A stretch of 64,000 nt of DNA from Methylomagnum ishizawai (GCF_900155475.1 NZ_FXAM01000001.1:731501-795500); one strand, 5' to 3'; shown: positions 1 to 8,831, counted from the first letter of the stretch. Notes: generated from the sequence alone by a model not told the origin. Program-made: numbers and translations.

Positions 1-186
1 ATCGAAGCCTCGGGCGGTCGCAACGCTCGGGGCTTCATTCTTTTGTGCGTCCATGCACTGCTTCAACCGAAACACGATCTCTGAGTTCAGGGAACGGTAG
101 TTTCGGCTGGCACCATCTGCGATCCATTCCTTAATATCGCTCGGCAATCGTACCGGCAATGGCATCACTTGCTTCTTTTTAGCCAT
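1..186 (-). CDS. Arc-type RHH regulator A (partial, runs off left edge)
   Basis: Small ribbon-helix-helix DNA-binding protein. It starts at the ATG at 186 behind a good GGAGGA ribosome site and is still open at base 1. After a short basic tail it reads VRLPSDIKEWIADGASRNYR then SLNSEIVFRLKQ, the strand-helix-helix pattern of Arc. It is a close paralogue of the + strand gene at 32130-32306, which ends about four codons before the point reached at this window edge. It is divergent from the Arc gene at 290, with operator-like palindromes between them. Likely an autoregulated phage regulator. Confidence 0.8.
   Translation of the reverse strand, partial: MAKKKQVMPLPVRLPSDIKEWIADGASRNYRSLNSEIVFRLKQCMDAQKNEAPSVATARGFD
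4..36 (-). ncRNA. Stem-loop at the end of Arc gene A, conserved with 32281-32311
   Basis: Read on the - strand, GAAGCC-c-CG-a-GCG pairs with CGC-c-CG-a-GGCTTC around the loop TTGCGAC. The paralogous gene at 32281-32311 forms the same helix from different bases (compensating changes) with loop TTGCAAC. Conserved pairing suggests a working RNA structure. No U-run follows, so it is not a standard terminator. Confidence 0.5.
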
Positions 187-210
187 AGAGTCCTCCTGAT
201 TGGTTGCGGA

Positions 211-276
211 CTGTGAGCGCTCACAGTGAGCTTATGATGCTCACATTGAGCTATTGCCGTCAAGCTCAATGTGAGC
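211..276. promoter_or_regulatory. Operator region between divergent Arc genes
   Basis: Contains a perfect 16-bp palindrome CTGTGAGCGCTCACAG (211-226) and a perfect 14-bp inverted repeat, GCTCACATTGAGCT (239-252) and AGCTCAATGTGAGC (263-276). All are built from the TGAGC half-site and lie between the starts at 186 (-) and 290 (+). This is the usual arrangement for RHH repressor binding, so shared autoregulation of both genes is inferred. Confidence 0.75.
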
Positions 277-289
277 CATCATTTCTCAC

Positions 290-601
290 ATGAGCAAAGA
301 AGACCCACAAATGAGATTTAGGGCCCCGCCTGCCCTGAAAAAACAGATTGAGGATTCAGCCTGGAAAAACAGGCGGTCAGCTAGCGCTGAAATCATTGCC
401 CGCCTTGAGGCGTCCTTTTCCAAGGATTGGGGCGACGATGAAGAAGTGGAGCGCCTCATGAAAGGTGCCGTACTGACGCTCAGCCCTGAAATGGTGGAGA
501 TATTCAAACGCCTTGAGGAGGAAATACGGAAAAATCCCGTCGATCTCTCCAAGTTACCGCTGGGACCACCGATCAACTCCGACACTTTAGATGACGAATA
601 A
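290..601 (+). CDS. Arc-type RHH regulator B
   Basis: 103-residue DNA-binding protein. The N-terminal RHH domain (about residues 8-43: MRFRAPPALKKQIEDSAW then NRRSASAEIIARLE) is followed by a charged helix with the conserved tail RLEEEIRKNPVDLSKL. The same tail ends the - strand protein at 31732-32040, so B genes and A genes form two paralogous divergent pairs in this window. The start at 290 abuts the operator palindromes. Probably a transcriptional repressor of the pair. Confidence 0.8.
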   Translation: MSKEDPQMRFRAPPALKKQIEDSAWKNRRSASAEIIARLEASFSKDWGDDEEVERLMKGAVLTLSPEMVEIFKRLEEEIRKNPVDLSKLPLGPPINSDTLDDE

Positions 602-627
602 AAAACCCGGCGCGGAAAGCATGGCTC

Positions 628-680
628 AATTTAACTCATGAGTCAAATTAAATCATTGCTCTGAGTCAGAAAGAGTCAGA
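628..680. promoter_or_regulatory. Operator-like palindrome and TGAGTCA repeats
   Basis: A 22-bp near-perfect palindrome centred on ACTCATGAGT (628-649, arms AATTT and AAATT) is followed by two direct GAGTCAGA repeats (663-670, 673-680) just before the Arc gene at 691. Its half-site differs from that of the operator at 211-276, so this regulator probably has its own binding specificity. Confidence 0.6.
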
Positions 681-690
681 AAATTCCGGC

Positions 691-966
691 ATGACAACGA
701 AACCAACACAACCCTACCCGATTCGGATGCCGCAAGAGATGCGGTCCCAGTTTGAGCGGGCCGCCAAAGAAAGTGGCAGGTCTTTACATGCCGAGATCAT
801 GATCCGGCTTGAAAGGTCACTTGAATACGATAGGGAAAAAGCAATACTCAGCCCCTTAGCGTCCAACTCGATAGGGAACGAACTCCTTGAAAAGCTTGCT
901 GCGGTACTGAGTGAAATCTATGGGCAGGCCAACAAAATGGCGGAAGATACAAAAAAAACCAGCTAG
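691..966 (+). CDS. Arc-type RHH regulator C
   Basis: 91-residue protein with an N-terminal Arc-like RHH domain (PIRMPQEMRSQFERAAKESG then SLHAEIMIRLERS, about residues 10-46) and a C-terminal helical tail. It is the third Arc-like gene within 1 kb, preceded by its own palindrome. Function as an autoregulated DNA-binding protein is inferred from the family; the target is unknown. Confidence 0.75.
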   Translation: MTTKPTQPYPIRMPQEMRSQFERAAKESGRSLHAEIMIRLERSLEYDREKAILSPLASNSIGNELLEKLAAVLSEIYGQANKMAEDTKKTS

Positions 967-1024
967 GCTGACCCTTTGAACTAGACTAGATCAAATCAAT
1001 TTAGGTCAACATTGGAGAACTGTC

Positions 1025-1216
1025 ATGGATAAAGCTTTTCTCGATGGAATGGTGAAAATATTGGAATCCAATAAAAGCCAAGATATTCAAGAAGGATTTT
1101 CCAAGATGGTGAAAGCTATAGAAAAGCAAACAATCGCTTTCGGTACCAAGAAGAAACATATACAAGAGGATATCAAAAGTGGGTCAAGACTTACCAAGCA
1201 TCGATTATCTTTATGA
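1025..1216 (+). CDS. Small helical protein, unknown
   Basis: 63 residues, charged and predicted helical, no recognised family. ATG at 1025 has a GGAG site upstream. The last 38 nt overlap the next gene, suggesting coupling. Composition is AT-richer than the phage body. It could be a partner of the DUF6414-like protein or a decayed remnant. Confidence 0.5.
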   Translation: MDKAFLDGMVKILESNKSQDIQEGFSKMVKAIEKQTIAFGTKKKHIQEDIKSGSRLTKHRLSL

Positions 1217-2006
1217 CTTCCTATATTTGGATCGGTCACGCATGGGTTCCTATTGCGCCCAACTATTCGATGGCGGCATCCTGACCGGCACTAAGAGCAT
1301 TAAAAAGAACACCGAAAGCAAAAGCGCCACTTTTAATGGAGACGCTTTGGTTGCCAAGGCTGGGTTTGGAGGCCAAGAAGCATTGGAGGAATCTTTAGAA
1401 CACCAATTCGACGCGGGATGGTCCTTGCCGCTCAATGTATTAGATCGATTGGACGAGCTTGATTTCCTTCATCGAGACTTAGATTCAATACAGATTGGTC
1501 AATTACTATTAACGAAAGGTAGTATCACGGTCATTGATATAAAAATGCTGAAAAGCTTGTGGCGTCCTATTAGCCTTGCGATTACAAGCGAAGGAAAAGC
1601 CACCCATGCTAATAAAAAAGATAAGGAGCAGGCAAAAAAGCGGATGGAGTTGGTGGGAAGCGTATTGGACCAGCTTCCGCCAACAGTTCAGATGTTTTTT
1701 GAGGCTGGCAGGAACATTATTTGGTCGTCTCTAAGTGCAGATCAAATGATCATCAACCCCGACGACTTGGCCCTGAAATACGGCGGCAAAGTTGATGGAG
1801 AATGGCATATGCTTTCCGTTTTAGATGCTAAACCAGATCAAGCCGTTTTCTCTAGTTTGCCCACCTTCGTGCTGGAACATCAGTTCCTATGCGGGATAGC
1901 GGAAATAATAGAAAATATGCGTAAGTGGGTTGGAAGGCCGGGCTATGCATATGGCGCAACACCTATAGCGATATTCCGGGCATTGAAACCTGCTAACCAA
2001 TCTTGA
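1179..2006 (+). CDS. DUF6414-like protein
   Basis: 275 residues from a GTG start (AGAGGA site 7 nt before). The N-terminus has the pattern YDFLYLDRSRMGSYCAQLFDGG (split here: YDFLYLD, then RMGSYCAQLF), which I associate with DUF6414, a family of unknown function found in accessory and defence-like loci. There is no signal peptide or clear membrane segment. It ends 20 nt before a strong terminator and appears to form a two-gene unit with the small upstream gene. Assignment is from pattern memory only. Confidence 0.6.
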   Translation: MGQDLPSIDYLYDFLYLDRSRMGSYCAQLFDGGILTGTKSIKKNTESKSATFNGDALVAKAGFGGQEALEESLEHQFDAGWSLPLNVLDRLDELDFLHRDLDSIQIGQLLLTKGSITVIDIKMLKSLWRPISLAITSEGKATHANKKDKEQAKKRMELVGSVLDQLPPTVQMFFEAGRNIIWSSLSADQMIINPDDLALKYGGKVDGEWHMLSVLDAKPDQAVFSSLPTFVLEHQFLCGIAEIIENMRKWVGRPGYAYGATPIAIFRALKPANQS

Positions 2007-2024
2007 TTCAATTTGATTACGCAC

Positions 2025-2050
2025 AAAAACCCGGCCTAGCCGGGTTTTTT
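2025..2050 (+). terminator. Rho-independent terminator
   Basis: AAAAACCCGGC and GCCGGGTTTTTT pair around a CTA loop just after the DUF6414-like gene. The A and T runs make it usable on both strands. Confidence 0.85.
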
Positions 2051-2052
2051 AT

Positions 2053-2227
2053 GCGCGATGGTTTGGGCGGTAGCACAAACCGGGTGGATTGCAATGGTGA
2101 ATATTTACATTGAATCCGGTCGATAATTGGGTGGATTGGCTTTTCATTTTACTTGAATGGCATTTGACACGGGCATTTTGTTGGCTAACTTGTGGTTAGG
2201 CATAGACTTCGCGTGAATTTCATAGCT
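2053..2227. other. Non-coding gap with a quasi-palindrome
   Basis: No gene is seen. It contains CAAT-g-GTGAATATTTAC-ATTG (2092-2112). The GTGAATATTTAC core recurs exactly at 23569-23580 upstream of the Bro antirepressor, so it may be a binding site for one of the phage regulators. Confidence 0.4.
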
Positions 2228-3613
2228 TTACTTTTCAAGTAATTGTCTGCAGATATAACCAATCACATTGGTCAATTCGTTTTCAAATGGTCTAGTAACG
2301 TCGTCATGTCCTGTTTTGGCATGAACCAATTCATGGATCAATGTGCCGGCATAATCTGAAATTGTTTTCAGATTTTTTCGATCAATGACAATTGAATATG
2401 AATTTTCATCCCAGCATCCAAGCGTTTCAACCCCAGAAAATAAATCTCTTCTCATCGTAGATGAGATTTTTATCTCCCTGACTTTTTTAGGCTTTCCACC
2501 GAAAATGTCAATTATTTTTTGAGTGTGTTGGTAGACAATTTTTTCTTTTTCGCTAAGATTTTCGAAATCGATAAAGTTGAATGTAAAGCTGTCGTTGTAA
2601 TTTGAAATAAATTGCCCAATATCGACTATGGGATTCCCTGATAAATCTCTTGAGTCTTGAATTTTTAGCTTTAGATTTTCTGGTATCGTAATAATTTCAT
2701 GACCACTATTTCTTGCTTGGTCAATCATGTCGGGATGCTGCATCGCCTCAAAAGAGGTTATAAAAAGATATTTCCCTTCTTGATTTAAGATTTTTACAGA
2801 ATGTTCTTGAACATCAATCCAACTCAACTCATCGTGGGCCGTTCCTGCGCTGATATTTGTCAAATCATTTGCGAGTATCTCAACAACTTCCTTTTTTGTG
2901 GATGACAATAATATTTTTTTAATTGAATCCGTATATGCGGTGCGTCCAACATTTGTCCGCTCTCTGTTCAGGGCTTTTTTAATTGAAGCATTTAATGTTG
3001 TAATGTTGTAGCTAAATAAAAAATTTTCCTCTTCGGCAACTTTTACGCCATTTATATAAATATTTCCATGGCCTTTGCTGTGCTTAACGATCTGTCCTTG
3101 CTTTGTTGTTTCAATTATTTCTTCACCTGAGAACTTTAAAAAAAGCTTTTTTGCGTCATCAATATCTTTGTCAGTAACTCCATTTAATTCAATTTCTGTA
3201 CCCACAAGGTCGGGATCGACCGCATCCTCAATTATTGCATGTAAAGTAACAATATCTTGGAATCCTTGTTTTTGTGATTTTGCAATTGTGATTCTACCAT
3301 ATTTTGATTTAGCGCTTACTATAATCTCCCTTCTATCAAAAGTTGCTAAAGCATCTTTTAAACCGATTCCAAACTTTCCAATTACGTTCGTACTAGCTAA
3401 TTTCTCTTCGTTTTCATTCTGAGTAAGGTGAGTATATTTTATGCCGCGCCCGAAGTCACGAATTATCCAAGAGTTTCCGCGCTTAAATATTTCTACATCC
3501 TTTGTTTTTGTCAAAATCTGCTCATCAAGCGCATTAGCAATTATTTCTCTAATTGCATGATACGTTTCCCAATTTTCAAGAATTCTTTCAATATTCAAAT
3601 CAAATTTTTTCAT
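2228..3613 (-). CDS. GHKL ATPase fused to a zinc metallopeptidase
   Basis: 461 residues. The N-terminal half carries the Bergerat (GHKL) ATP-binding motifs: REIIANALDE (about 22-31, the Glu/Asn helix), DFGRGI (about 53-58) and GKFGIGLKDALA (about 79-90). The C-terminus has HELVHAKTGH (427-436), a zinc-peptidase HExxH with a possible third His ligand. The ATPase half resembles Hsp90/MutL/MORC-type proteins; an ATP-driven switch controlling a protease is inferred. The gene is strongly AT-rich beside a GC-rich phage. AGGAG lies 7 nt before the ATG, and a cassette-like element lies just upstream. A defence or abortive-infection role is plausible but unproven. Confidence 0.75.
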   Translation of the reverse strand: MKKFDLNIERILENWETYHAIREIIANALDEQILTKTKDVEIFKRGNSWIIRDFGRGIKYTHLTQNENEEKLASTNVIGKFGIGLKDALATFDRREIIVSAKSKYGRITIAKSQKQGFQDIVTLHAIIEDAVDPDLVGTEIELNGVTDKDIDDAKKLFLKFSGEEIIETTKQGQIVKHSKGHGNIYINGVKVAEEENFLFSYNITTLNASIKKALNRERTNVGRTAYTDSIKKILLSSTKKEVVEILANDLTNISAGTAHDELSWIDVQEHSVKILNQEGKYLFITSFEAMQHPDMIDQARNSGHEIITIPENLKLKIQDSRDLSGNPIVDIGQFISNYNDSFTFNFIDFENLSEKEKIVYQHTQKIIDIFGGKPKKVREIKISSTMRRDLFSGVETLGCWDENSYSIVIDRKNLKTISDYAGTLIHELVHAKTGHDDVTRPFENELTNVIGYICRQLLEK

Positions 3614-3663
3614 GTGTCTGCTCCTTGTTTTTGACGCATATTCTTGGAAACAGGGTATTACAT

Positions 3664-3746
3664 GCCATCGTCCGCCCCATGTGGATAACTGGTGTTATGG
3701 CAAACCCAGCACTGGGTGCTGGACATCCTACACCCGTTCAACAATC
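3664..3746 (-). repeat. Cassette-boundary-like element (copy 1)
   Basis: Read on the - strand: GTTGAACGGGTGTAGGAT, then about 25 nt, then CATAAC-ACCA-GTTATCC and GGGGCGG. The same order and spacing recur at 41100-41182, also just upstream of a lone AT-rich - strand gene. Core GTTRRRY/RYYYAAC-like hexamers and the ATAAC-N4-GTTAT palindrome recall integron attC sites, but the full attC fold is not demonstrated. Confidence 0.5.
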
Positions 3747-3882
3747 CCAACAACTGTCGTCCATCGTATGGCGCACCCAAAACACAACCACCGTCACGAA
3801 TCCAGGGCCGAAGCCCCGTTCCTGACCTCCAGGACAGGCGAGATCGCCGACACTGGAACCTCCACTGCCCGGATGAAGCCAT

Positions 3883-4281
3883 TCAGTTCAAAGCCCTATT
3901 CCCTACGCTGAGTAGCGTGTAAAACACGAAATAACCAAGCATTGAGAGAATGAAGAAGGCCGGGATCGTGGCAATCGCCCACTTCACCATCAGGAAAACC
4001 ATGTCCCAAAATGGAATGTCCACGCCAACAAGCACCACATCATTGGCGTTTAGCGGCCTTAGTTGAGTGTTGATTTTGATTGTAGATGATCCCCTTTCTT
4101 GGGTGGTTTCCGTATCCGGCGATTTGCCGCCTTTTGCAAGGGTGACCAATAGCGCCAGAATAACCAAAACTATAAAAATGACCAAGCCGAGCAATGGATT
4201 TGCGTGGGATTCGCCTGTATAGCCATACGAATAAGCCGGGGCTAGCAAAGACGCGATTATAAAAGCGGGATATGTTTTCAC
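3883..4281 (-). CDS. Small membrane protein with signal-like N-terminus
   Basis: 132 residues from a GTG at 4281, chosen because AGGAAGG lies 6 nt before it; an upstream extension to 4479 has no such site. A hydrophobic N-terminus (about 5-20), a strong membrane segment (GLVIFIVLVILALLVTLA, about 31-49), a polar domain, then another membrane stretch near the C-terminus (AIATIPAFFILSMLGYFVFY). No family recognised. It is lone cargo between the GHKL gene and the phage late genes. Confidence 0.6.
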   Translation of the reverse strand: MKTYPAFIIASLLAPAYSYGYTGESHANPLLGLVIFIVLVILALLVTLAKGGKSPDTETTQERGSSTIKINTQLRPLNANDVVLVGVDIPFWDMVFLMVKWAIATIPAFFILSMLGYFVFYTLLSVGNRALN

Positions 4282-4453
4282 GGCGAGCCTTCCTATGTTC
4301 GATGTGTCTTTGAATCCTAGTCGATACAGCGGACTGGTCAAGCCATAGGGACCACTTCCAGGAATAGTCACCAGCCCAACCGCGCCCTGGCGACTATTTG
4401 GACGAATAATCACCAGCCAGTGGTAGGTTCCCGCCGCATGATGCGCCGGCCCC

Positions 4454-4462
4454 GGTCGTGAC
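4454..4462 (+). promoter_or_regulatory. GGTCGTGAC late-gene element 1
   Basis: Nine-base motif ending exactly 38 nt before the ATG at 4501. The same motif sits at fixed spacing before seven other virion-gene units. Candidate phage late promoter or activator site. Confidence 0.6.
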
Positions 4463-4500
4463 TTCAAAATCCCGGCCATCTATCCAGCCGCGCCACGCCC

Positions 4501-7500
4501 ATGCTCTACCTGCTGTTCACGCCCGCCGACCTCCTGAAGGCCGAACAACTCGGCCTCTTCGACATGCCCACCCAGGTCCGCGCCCACACCCGCAAGGACG
4601 GCGCGGTCGTCGCGCCGCACATCCGCTTGCAGAAAAAGCGCCTGCATCCGCAAGGCGGACAGCACGACCTATTCGGCCACGCCGAGCCCAGGACCGAGGC
4701 CCACAAACTGGGGCGGCTGGGCCAGTTCGTCCACAAGCACGGCGGCTATCGGCGGCTGCTGTCGATCCTGGCGGGCCTGCCCGAGCCGCAGCGCGACAAG
4801 CTCCACGAGAGCATGGCCGAGGTGGCCCGCAAGCCGGTGGCGATGGTGCGGGAGTTTTTGGCGTTGGGGGCGAAGCATGAGGCACCGGCGAAGGGTGGGA
4901 CGGCGCTGACCGGCGAGGAGGTGGCGGGGGAGGTCAGCCCGCACGATGCGCCCAGCCGGGGCGAGGTTGGCCCAAGCGAAGGCGACACGAAGGAAGAAAA
5001 CGGCCATCGCTACGTCCTGCGCGATAGCCGGTGGCATCGAATCAATGAGGAATCTACGGATGAAAATACTGGACCTACCCAGGGTGATGAAGAACAAGGT
5101 GCATCGGCTGGTGCGGGCGGAACTGCGGACGAGGTCTCTGGCGTTCCATCGGAGGGTGGCGCGGGCGCAGAACCGGAAAGCACTGAACCAGCGCATGACC
5201 CAGTGGCCCACGCCGAGGCCAAGCAAGACCTTGCCGACGAACTCCTGACCAACCCCGACAGCGAACGGGCGGCGGAGTTGGCGCGGAAGGTGGCGGACGG
5301 CTTCAAGGCCGGCCAACTGGAAAAGTTGCGGACCAAGATCGAGGAGATGGGCGGCAAGGCCAAGGTGGCCGAAGCCATCAAGCACGAAATCGGCAAGTCC
5401 GGCGGGTTGGATGCAGGCGGCGTCAAAAGCCGCGCGGTCGCCCTGGTCGATGGGCTGGCAACCTCCCTCAACCTGTCGCGCGATGAGGTGTTGGCCGAAC
5501 TCGGCCTGAAGGAGGTCCGGCGCAAGGCCCGCGCCACCCCCCAGAAGCCCAAGAACACCTTGGAAACCGGCGGCGACTTTTCCGACGACGATCCCAATTC
5601 GCCCAACTATCGTTTCCGCGATACCGGCTACATCGGCGGCAGCCGCAAAGAACTGGCCGCCCAGATGATCCGGCAGGCGGGTCGCGAGGGACGGCAACTC
5701 CGCGCCACCGATATTGATTGGCAGGAGATCGAACAAAACCCCCGCGAGGCCAAGGAACTCATCACCAAGAGCAACCTGTTCGGCGCCGTCGATTGGGATG
5801 CGCTCAAGGCGGGTGGCATGGAACCGGGGGCCGGGTTCCTTGTGGACCGCGTTTATGCCAGCCTTGCGCCCGAACCCCCCGAAGACAGCGCCCAGGCCCG
5901 GCGGGATTATGCCGTCGGCCTGGAAAGCCTCCGTACCCGCCTTGAAGCCTGCAAAACCCCCGACGAGGTGACGGATGCCCTCAACACCCTGCGCGACGAA
6001 TACGAGGGTGCGATCCTGAATGCCCAGGAAGCGGCGGACTACCAGAAGGCGCAGGGGATTTACCGGGGGATCGCCGACCGGCGATGGGCGCTTTCCAAAG
6101 AGCGCGATGCGCTGGTGCAGGCCATGATCAACCCCGGCCACGAGGCCAGCGCCCTGGGGTATAAGCAACAACGCCGATTGGATAAGGGATGGAAGGCCGA
6201 CCCGGCCTTGGAGGGGCAAATCCGCCAACTCAAGGCCGCTGCCGAGCAAGCGCGGGCCGACCTGGAAGAGTGGGATGCCCGGCACCCCGAGGTGGCGAAG
6301 GGCCGCACCGACAGCCCGATGGCGCAGGCCGTGGGCCAAGCCTACGGTGTGATGCGCTCCATCGTCGAAAAGGCCAAGGCCCGCAACCAAGAGGAGAACC
6401 CGGTCCATCGCGCTTGGAAACTCATGGGGCCGCGATTCCTGGGCATCCTCAACTACCGGCGGCGCGAGGGGTCGGACGCTTTCCGCGAACACCTGGCCGC
6501 AGCCAAAATCGGCAAGATCGAGGATTGGTCCTGGGCCGAAAAGGAGCGCAAGACGGTCGATGCGCCCAAAGCCACGAAGGGCCAAGTCCGGTTTCAATTG
6601 CAAGTCGCCGAAACCTTCGAGCGCAAGGGCGGCCAGCCGGTCAAGGTGGCTTCCACGGCGGCGCTCAAGGCGATGTTCGGCCTGCGTGACGTGCAGTCCG
6701 GCAACTGGGTGCTGTCCGACCCGGCTGCGGCGGCATTCCACGTCCAGAAATCGGCGGAGGCATTGTCCGACTTGGCCGACCTGTTGGACGTGGAACCCGG
6801 CCAGATCGCGATGAATGGTCGCGTGGCCCTGGCCTTCGGGGCGCGTGGGCGCGGCGCGGCTGGCGGCATGGCGGCCAGGGCGCATTATGAGCCTGTCCAC
6901 CGCACCATCAACCTCACGAAGCTGGGGGGCGGCGGCTCGCTGGGGCATGAGCTTTTCCATGCCATCGACAACCTCATCGGTGAAGTTGAAACCGGGCAAG
7001 CCAGCAGCAAGGACGTATATGCCAGCGAAGACCCCGCGCTACTGCCAGAGGGGGAGTTGCGCGATGCCATGATCGCATTCCGCCGCGCCATGCTGGACGG
7101 CCCCCACCGGCTGGGCGAGAAGATCAGGTACACCGACAAGGACGTGAAGACGGCACGCTACAACATCGACCGATCCATCACGCGGGGCGTGGCCGGGATC
7201 ATCAAGGCCGCGGGCGATATCCATGCCGCCGTGCGGGCGGTGGATGCCCATTTCGCCGGACGCACGGACAAGATGTCCGAGAAGAACCGCAAGGACTGGC
7301 GCAAGATGGCCGCCGCCTATTACGACGCCAAGCCCGCCGGAGGGGAAGCCCTGGTCGAGTCCGGGCCGACCCTGTCCGCGTTCGCCTTCGAGGCCTCCAA
7401 ACTCGACAGCGACGACCACGGCAAATATTGGAGCAAGCCCCGCGAAATGGCGGCCAGGGCGTTCCAAGCGTGGTGCGAAGACCGGTTGGCGGGGCAAGGG

Positions 7501-7680
7501 CGGCGCAACGATTACTTGTCTTCGATGGCCGACAACCGCTACTACCGTCTATTGGATCAAAAACCCTTCCCCGAAGGCGAGGAACGCGACCGTATCAACA
7601 TGGCGCTGGATGGCTTGGTGGTGGCGCTGCGGAAGGCCGGGACGCTGGCGAAGGCGTTTGGGCTGCTGAAAGCCGCCTAG
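4501..7680 (+). CDS. Large polyvalent protein with LPD1-type peptidase-like domain
   Basis: 1059 residues, multi-domain. The C-terminal third contains GGSLGHELFHAIDN (HExxH at 816-820), the hallmark of the LPD1 domain described in phage and plasmid polyvalent proteins; zinc protease activity is possible. The N-terminus has a short header (VRAHTRKDGAVVAPH, about 26-40) resembling headers in two other phage proteins here, then a low-complexity acidic region (about 125-230) and long helical segments. Such proteins are packaged in the virion and injected with the DNA to act on the host, which is known for the class and inferred here. It has its own late element 38 nt upstream and no clear Shine-Dalgarno. 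Confidence 0.75.
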   Translation: MLYLLFTPADLLKAEQLGLFDMPTQVRAHTRKDGAVVAPHIRLQKKRLHPQGGQHDLFGHAEPRTEAHKLGRLGQFVHKHGGYRRLLSILAGLPEPQRDKLHESMAEVARKPVAMVREFLALGAKHEAPAKGGTALTGEEVAGEVSPHDAPSRGEVGPSEGDTKEENGHRYVLRDSRWHRINEESTDENTGPTQGDEEQGASAGAGGTADEVSGVPSEGGAGAEPESTEPAHDPVAHAEAKQDLADELLTNPDSERAAELARKVADGFKAGQLEKLRTKIEEMGGKAKVAEAIKHEIGKSGGLDAGGVKSRAVALVDGLATSLNLSRDEVLAELGLKEVRRKARATPQKPKNTLETGGDFSDDDPNSPNYRFRDTGYIGGSRKELAAQMIRQAGREGRQLRATDIDWQEIEQNPREAKELITKSNLFGAVDWDALKAGGMEPGAGFLVDRVYASLAPEPPEDSAQARRDYAVGLESLRTRLEACKTPDEVTDALNTLRDEYEGAILNAQEAADYQKAQGIYRGIADRRWALSKERDALVQAMINPGHEASALGYKQQRRLDKGWKADPALEGQIRQLKAAAEQARADLEEWDARHPEVAKGRTDSPMAQAVGQAYGVMRSIVEKAKARNQEENPVHRAWKLMGPRFLGILNYRRREGSDAFREHLAAAKIGKIEDWSWAEKERKTVDAPKATKGQVRFQLQVAETFERKGGQPVKVASTAALKAMFGLRDVQSGNWVLSDPAAAAFHVQKSAEALSDLADLLDVEPGQIAMNGRVALAFGARGRGAAGGMAARAHYEPVHRTINLTKLGGGGSLGHELFHAIDNLIGEVETGQASSKDVYASEDPALLPEGELRDAMIAFRRAMLDGPHRLGEKIRYTDKDVKTARYNIDRSITRGVAGIIKAAGDIHAAVRAVDAHFAGRTDKMSEKNRKDWRKMAAAYYDAKPAGGEALVESGPTLSAFAFEASKLDSDDHGKYWSKPREMAARAFQAWCEDRLAGQGRRNDYLSSMADNRYYRLLDQKPFPEGEERDRINMALDGLVVALRKAGTLAKAFGLLKAA

Positions 7681-7682
7681 CG

Positions 7683-7691
7683 GGTCGTGAC
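7683..7691 (+). promoter_or_regulatory. GGTCGTGAC late-gene element 2
   Basis: Lies 2 nt after the preceding stop codon and ends 38 nt before the ATG at 7730, the same spacing as at 4454 and 9199. Confidence 0.6.
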
Positions 7692-7729
7692 ATTACGCTG
7701 GCTCCAATTTCGCACGGGAGACCCTTCCA

Positions 7730-8188
7730 ATGTCCGACTCGCCACGGGATAACGCTCCGCTGACCGGGGGGCTCAAGTTCGCCGCCAAGTTCGTGGCCGG
7801 TGTGATGCACCTACGGGCCCTCTGCCAATTCGAGGGCGTGGACGGCATGGCCGACGTGTCGGCTGATAATCCGTTGCCGGTGGCGCTGATGGGCGGCGGC
7901 AGTATTGCCGTTTCGGGCACGTCTGCCTCCATGCCCGCCGTGGTCGATGTGTCCGGCTCGCCCGGCCCGGTCACAGTCACGGTGATTCCCGGCGCGGGCA
8001 ACACCAGCAAGGCCGAATATTCGACCACGCCGGGCGCGGCCACCCACCCCGGTGCCGCGAACTGGCAGGCGTGGCCCCCCGGCACCGTCTCCGTCATCGC
8101 CACCGATGTCTTCCTGGGGCGGCTGGCGGCGCTGCGCTTCACCCGCGTCACCGGGTCCGCCACCGACACCTACGAGGTGCTGGCATGA
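7730..8188 (+). CDS. Virion-associated hypothetical protein
   Basis: 152 residues. After a polar N-terminus it is rich in short beta-prone V/T/G segments (about 45-95), as in phage fibre or decoration proteins. Its TGA overlaps the ATG of the next gene, so the three genes 7730-9185 form an operon. Function unknown; a virion surface or tail-fibre role is inferred from context. Confidence 0.65.
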   Translation: MSDSPRDNAPLTGGLKFAAKFVAGVMHLRALCQFEGVDGMADVSADNPLPVALMGGGSIAVSGTSASMPAVVDVSGSPGPVTVTVIPGAGNTSKAEYSTTPGAATHPGAANWQAWPPGTVSVIATDVFLGRLAALRFTRVTGSATDTYEVLA

Positions 8189-8826
8189 ACGGGTGGGCTT
8201 CCAGGATGGCGGCGCTACCCGCCTTCGCGTGGGCCGCCCGGCCATCGGCCCAGTCCTACGCGGGCCGGATGATCCGCGTCACCGATTACGGCGTGGGCCA
8301 CGGCTCACTGTGGTTCTCCGATGGCTCCGCTTGGCGATTGGTCGGCCCCACGGAGGTCTACAACACCACGACCGATTTCGTCGGCACCTACGCCGGGGCC
8401 ACGCTGGTGGCCCAGGCCATGTTCCCGGCGGGTCTGTTGCGGGTGGGCGATGTGCTGGCGTTGGTCATCCGCACGCTGAAATCGGGGACCGCCGATGCGT
8501 TCGCCCGGAATATCCGGTTCGGCGGCACCGGGGATATAGGCGTCGATAGCAGCGTGTTCTCGTTGGGGTATGGGTCCACCAATACCCACACCGCCGAGAA
8601 TCCACGCCTCAAGATCGTTTCGGCCACGTCGATCCGGGTCACGACCATCGGCTCGACCACTTCGTTCAGCGGCGGCACGTCCGCCGTCGGCGCGACCGAT
8701 ACCACGATCCCGGACATCGCCGCGAACAATAGCTACCTCAGTATCACCTTCAACAAGAACGCCGGGTCGGCGGGGGAAACCCTCACCACCAAGGAATTGA
8801 CGATCATCCACCATCCCGGACCCTAG
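8185..8826 (+). CDS. Beta-rich virion protein (fibre-like)
   Basis: 213 residues from the ATG at 8185, which overlaps the upstream stop (ATGA), indicating translational coupling. The sequence alternates short hydrophobic and Thr/Ser/Gly stretches typical of phage beta-structured surface proteins (RIRVTDYGVGHGSLWFSDG-like block near 30-45, tandem TTIGSTTSFSGG near 150). No catalytic motif. A tail fibre or capsid decoration role is likely but not proven. Confidence 0.65.
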   Translation: MNGWASRMAALPAFAWAARPSAQSYAGRMIRVTDYGVGHGSLWFSDGSAWRLVGPTEVYNTTTDFVGTYAGATLVAQAMFPAGLLRVGDVLALVIRTLKSGTADAFARNIRFGGTGDIGVDSSVFSLGYGSTNTHTAENPRLKIVSATSIRVTTIGSTTSFSGGTSAVGATDTTIPDIAANNSYLSITFNKNAGSAGETLTTKELTIIHHPGP

Positions 8827-8831
8827 TCGCC

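Noticed and set aside
3664-3746. Naming the cassette-like elements true integron attC sites
   Set aside because: Only core heptamers and blocks match; the full attC fold and an integrase are missing.
4669-6999. 776-codon open frame antisense to the LPD1 protein
   Set aside because: GC-rich DNA gives long antisense frames; composition is His/Arg/Gly-rich junk and no ribosome site supports it.
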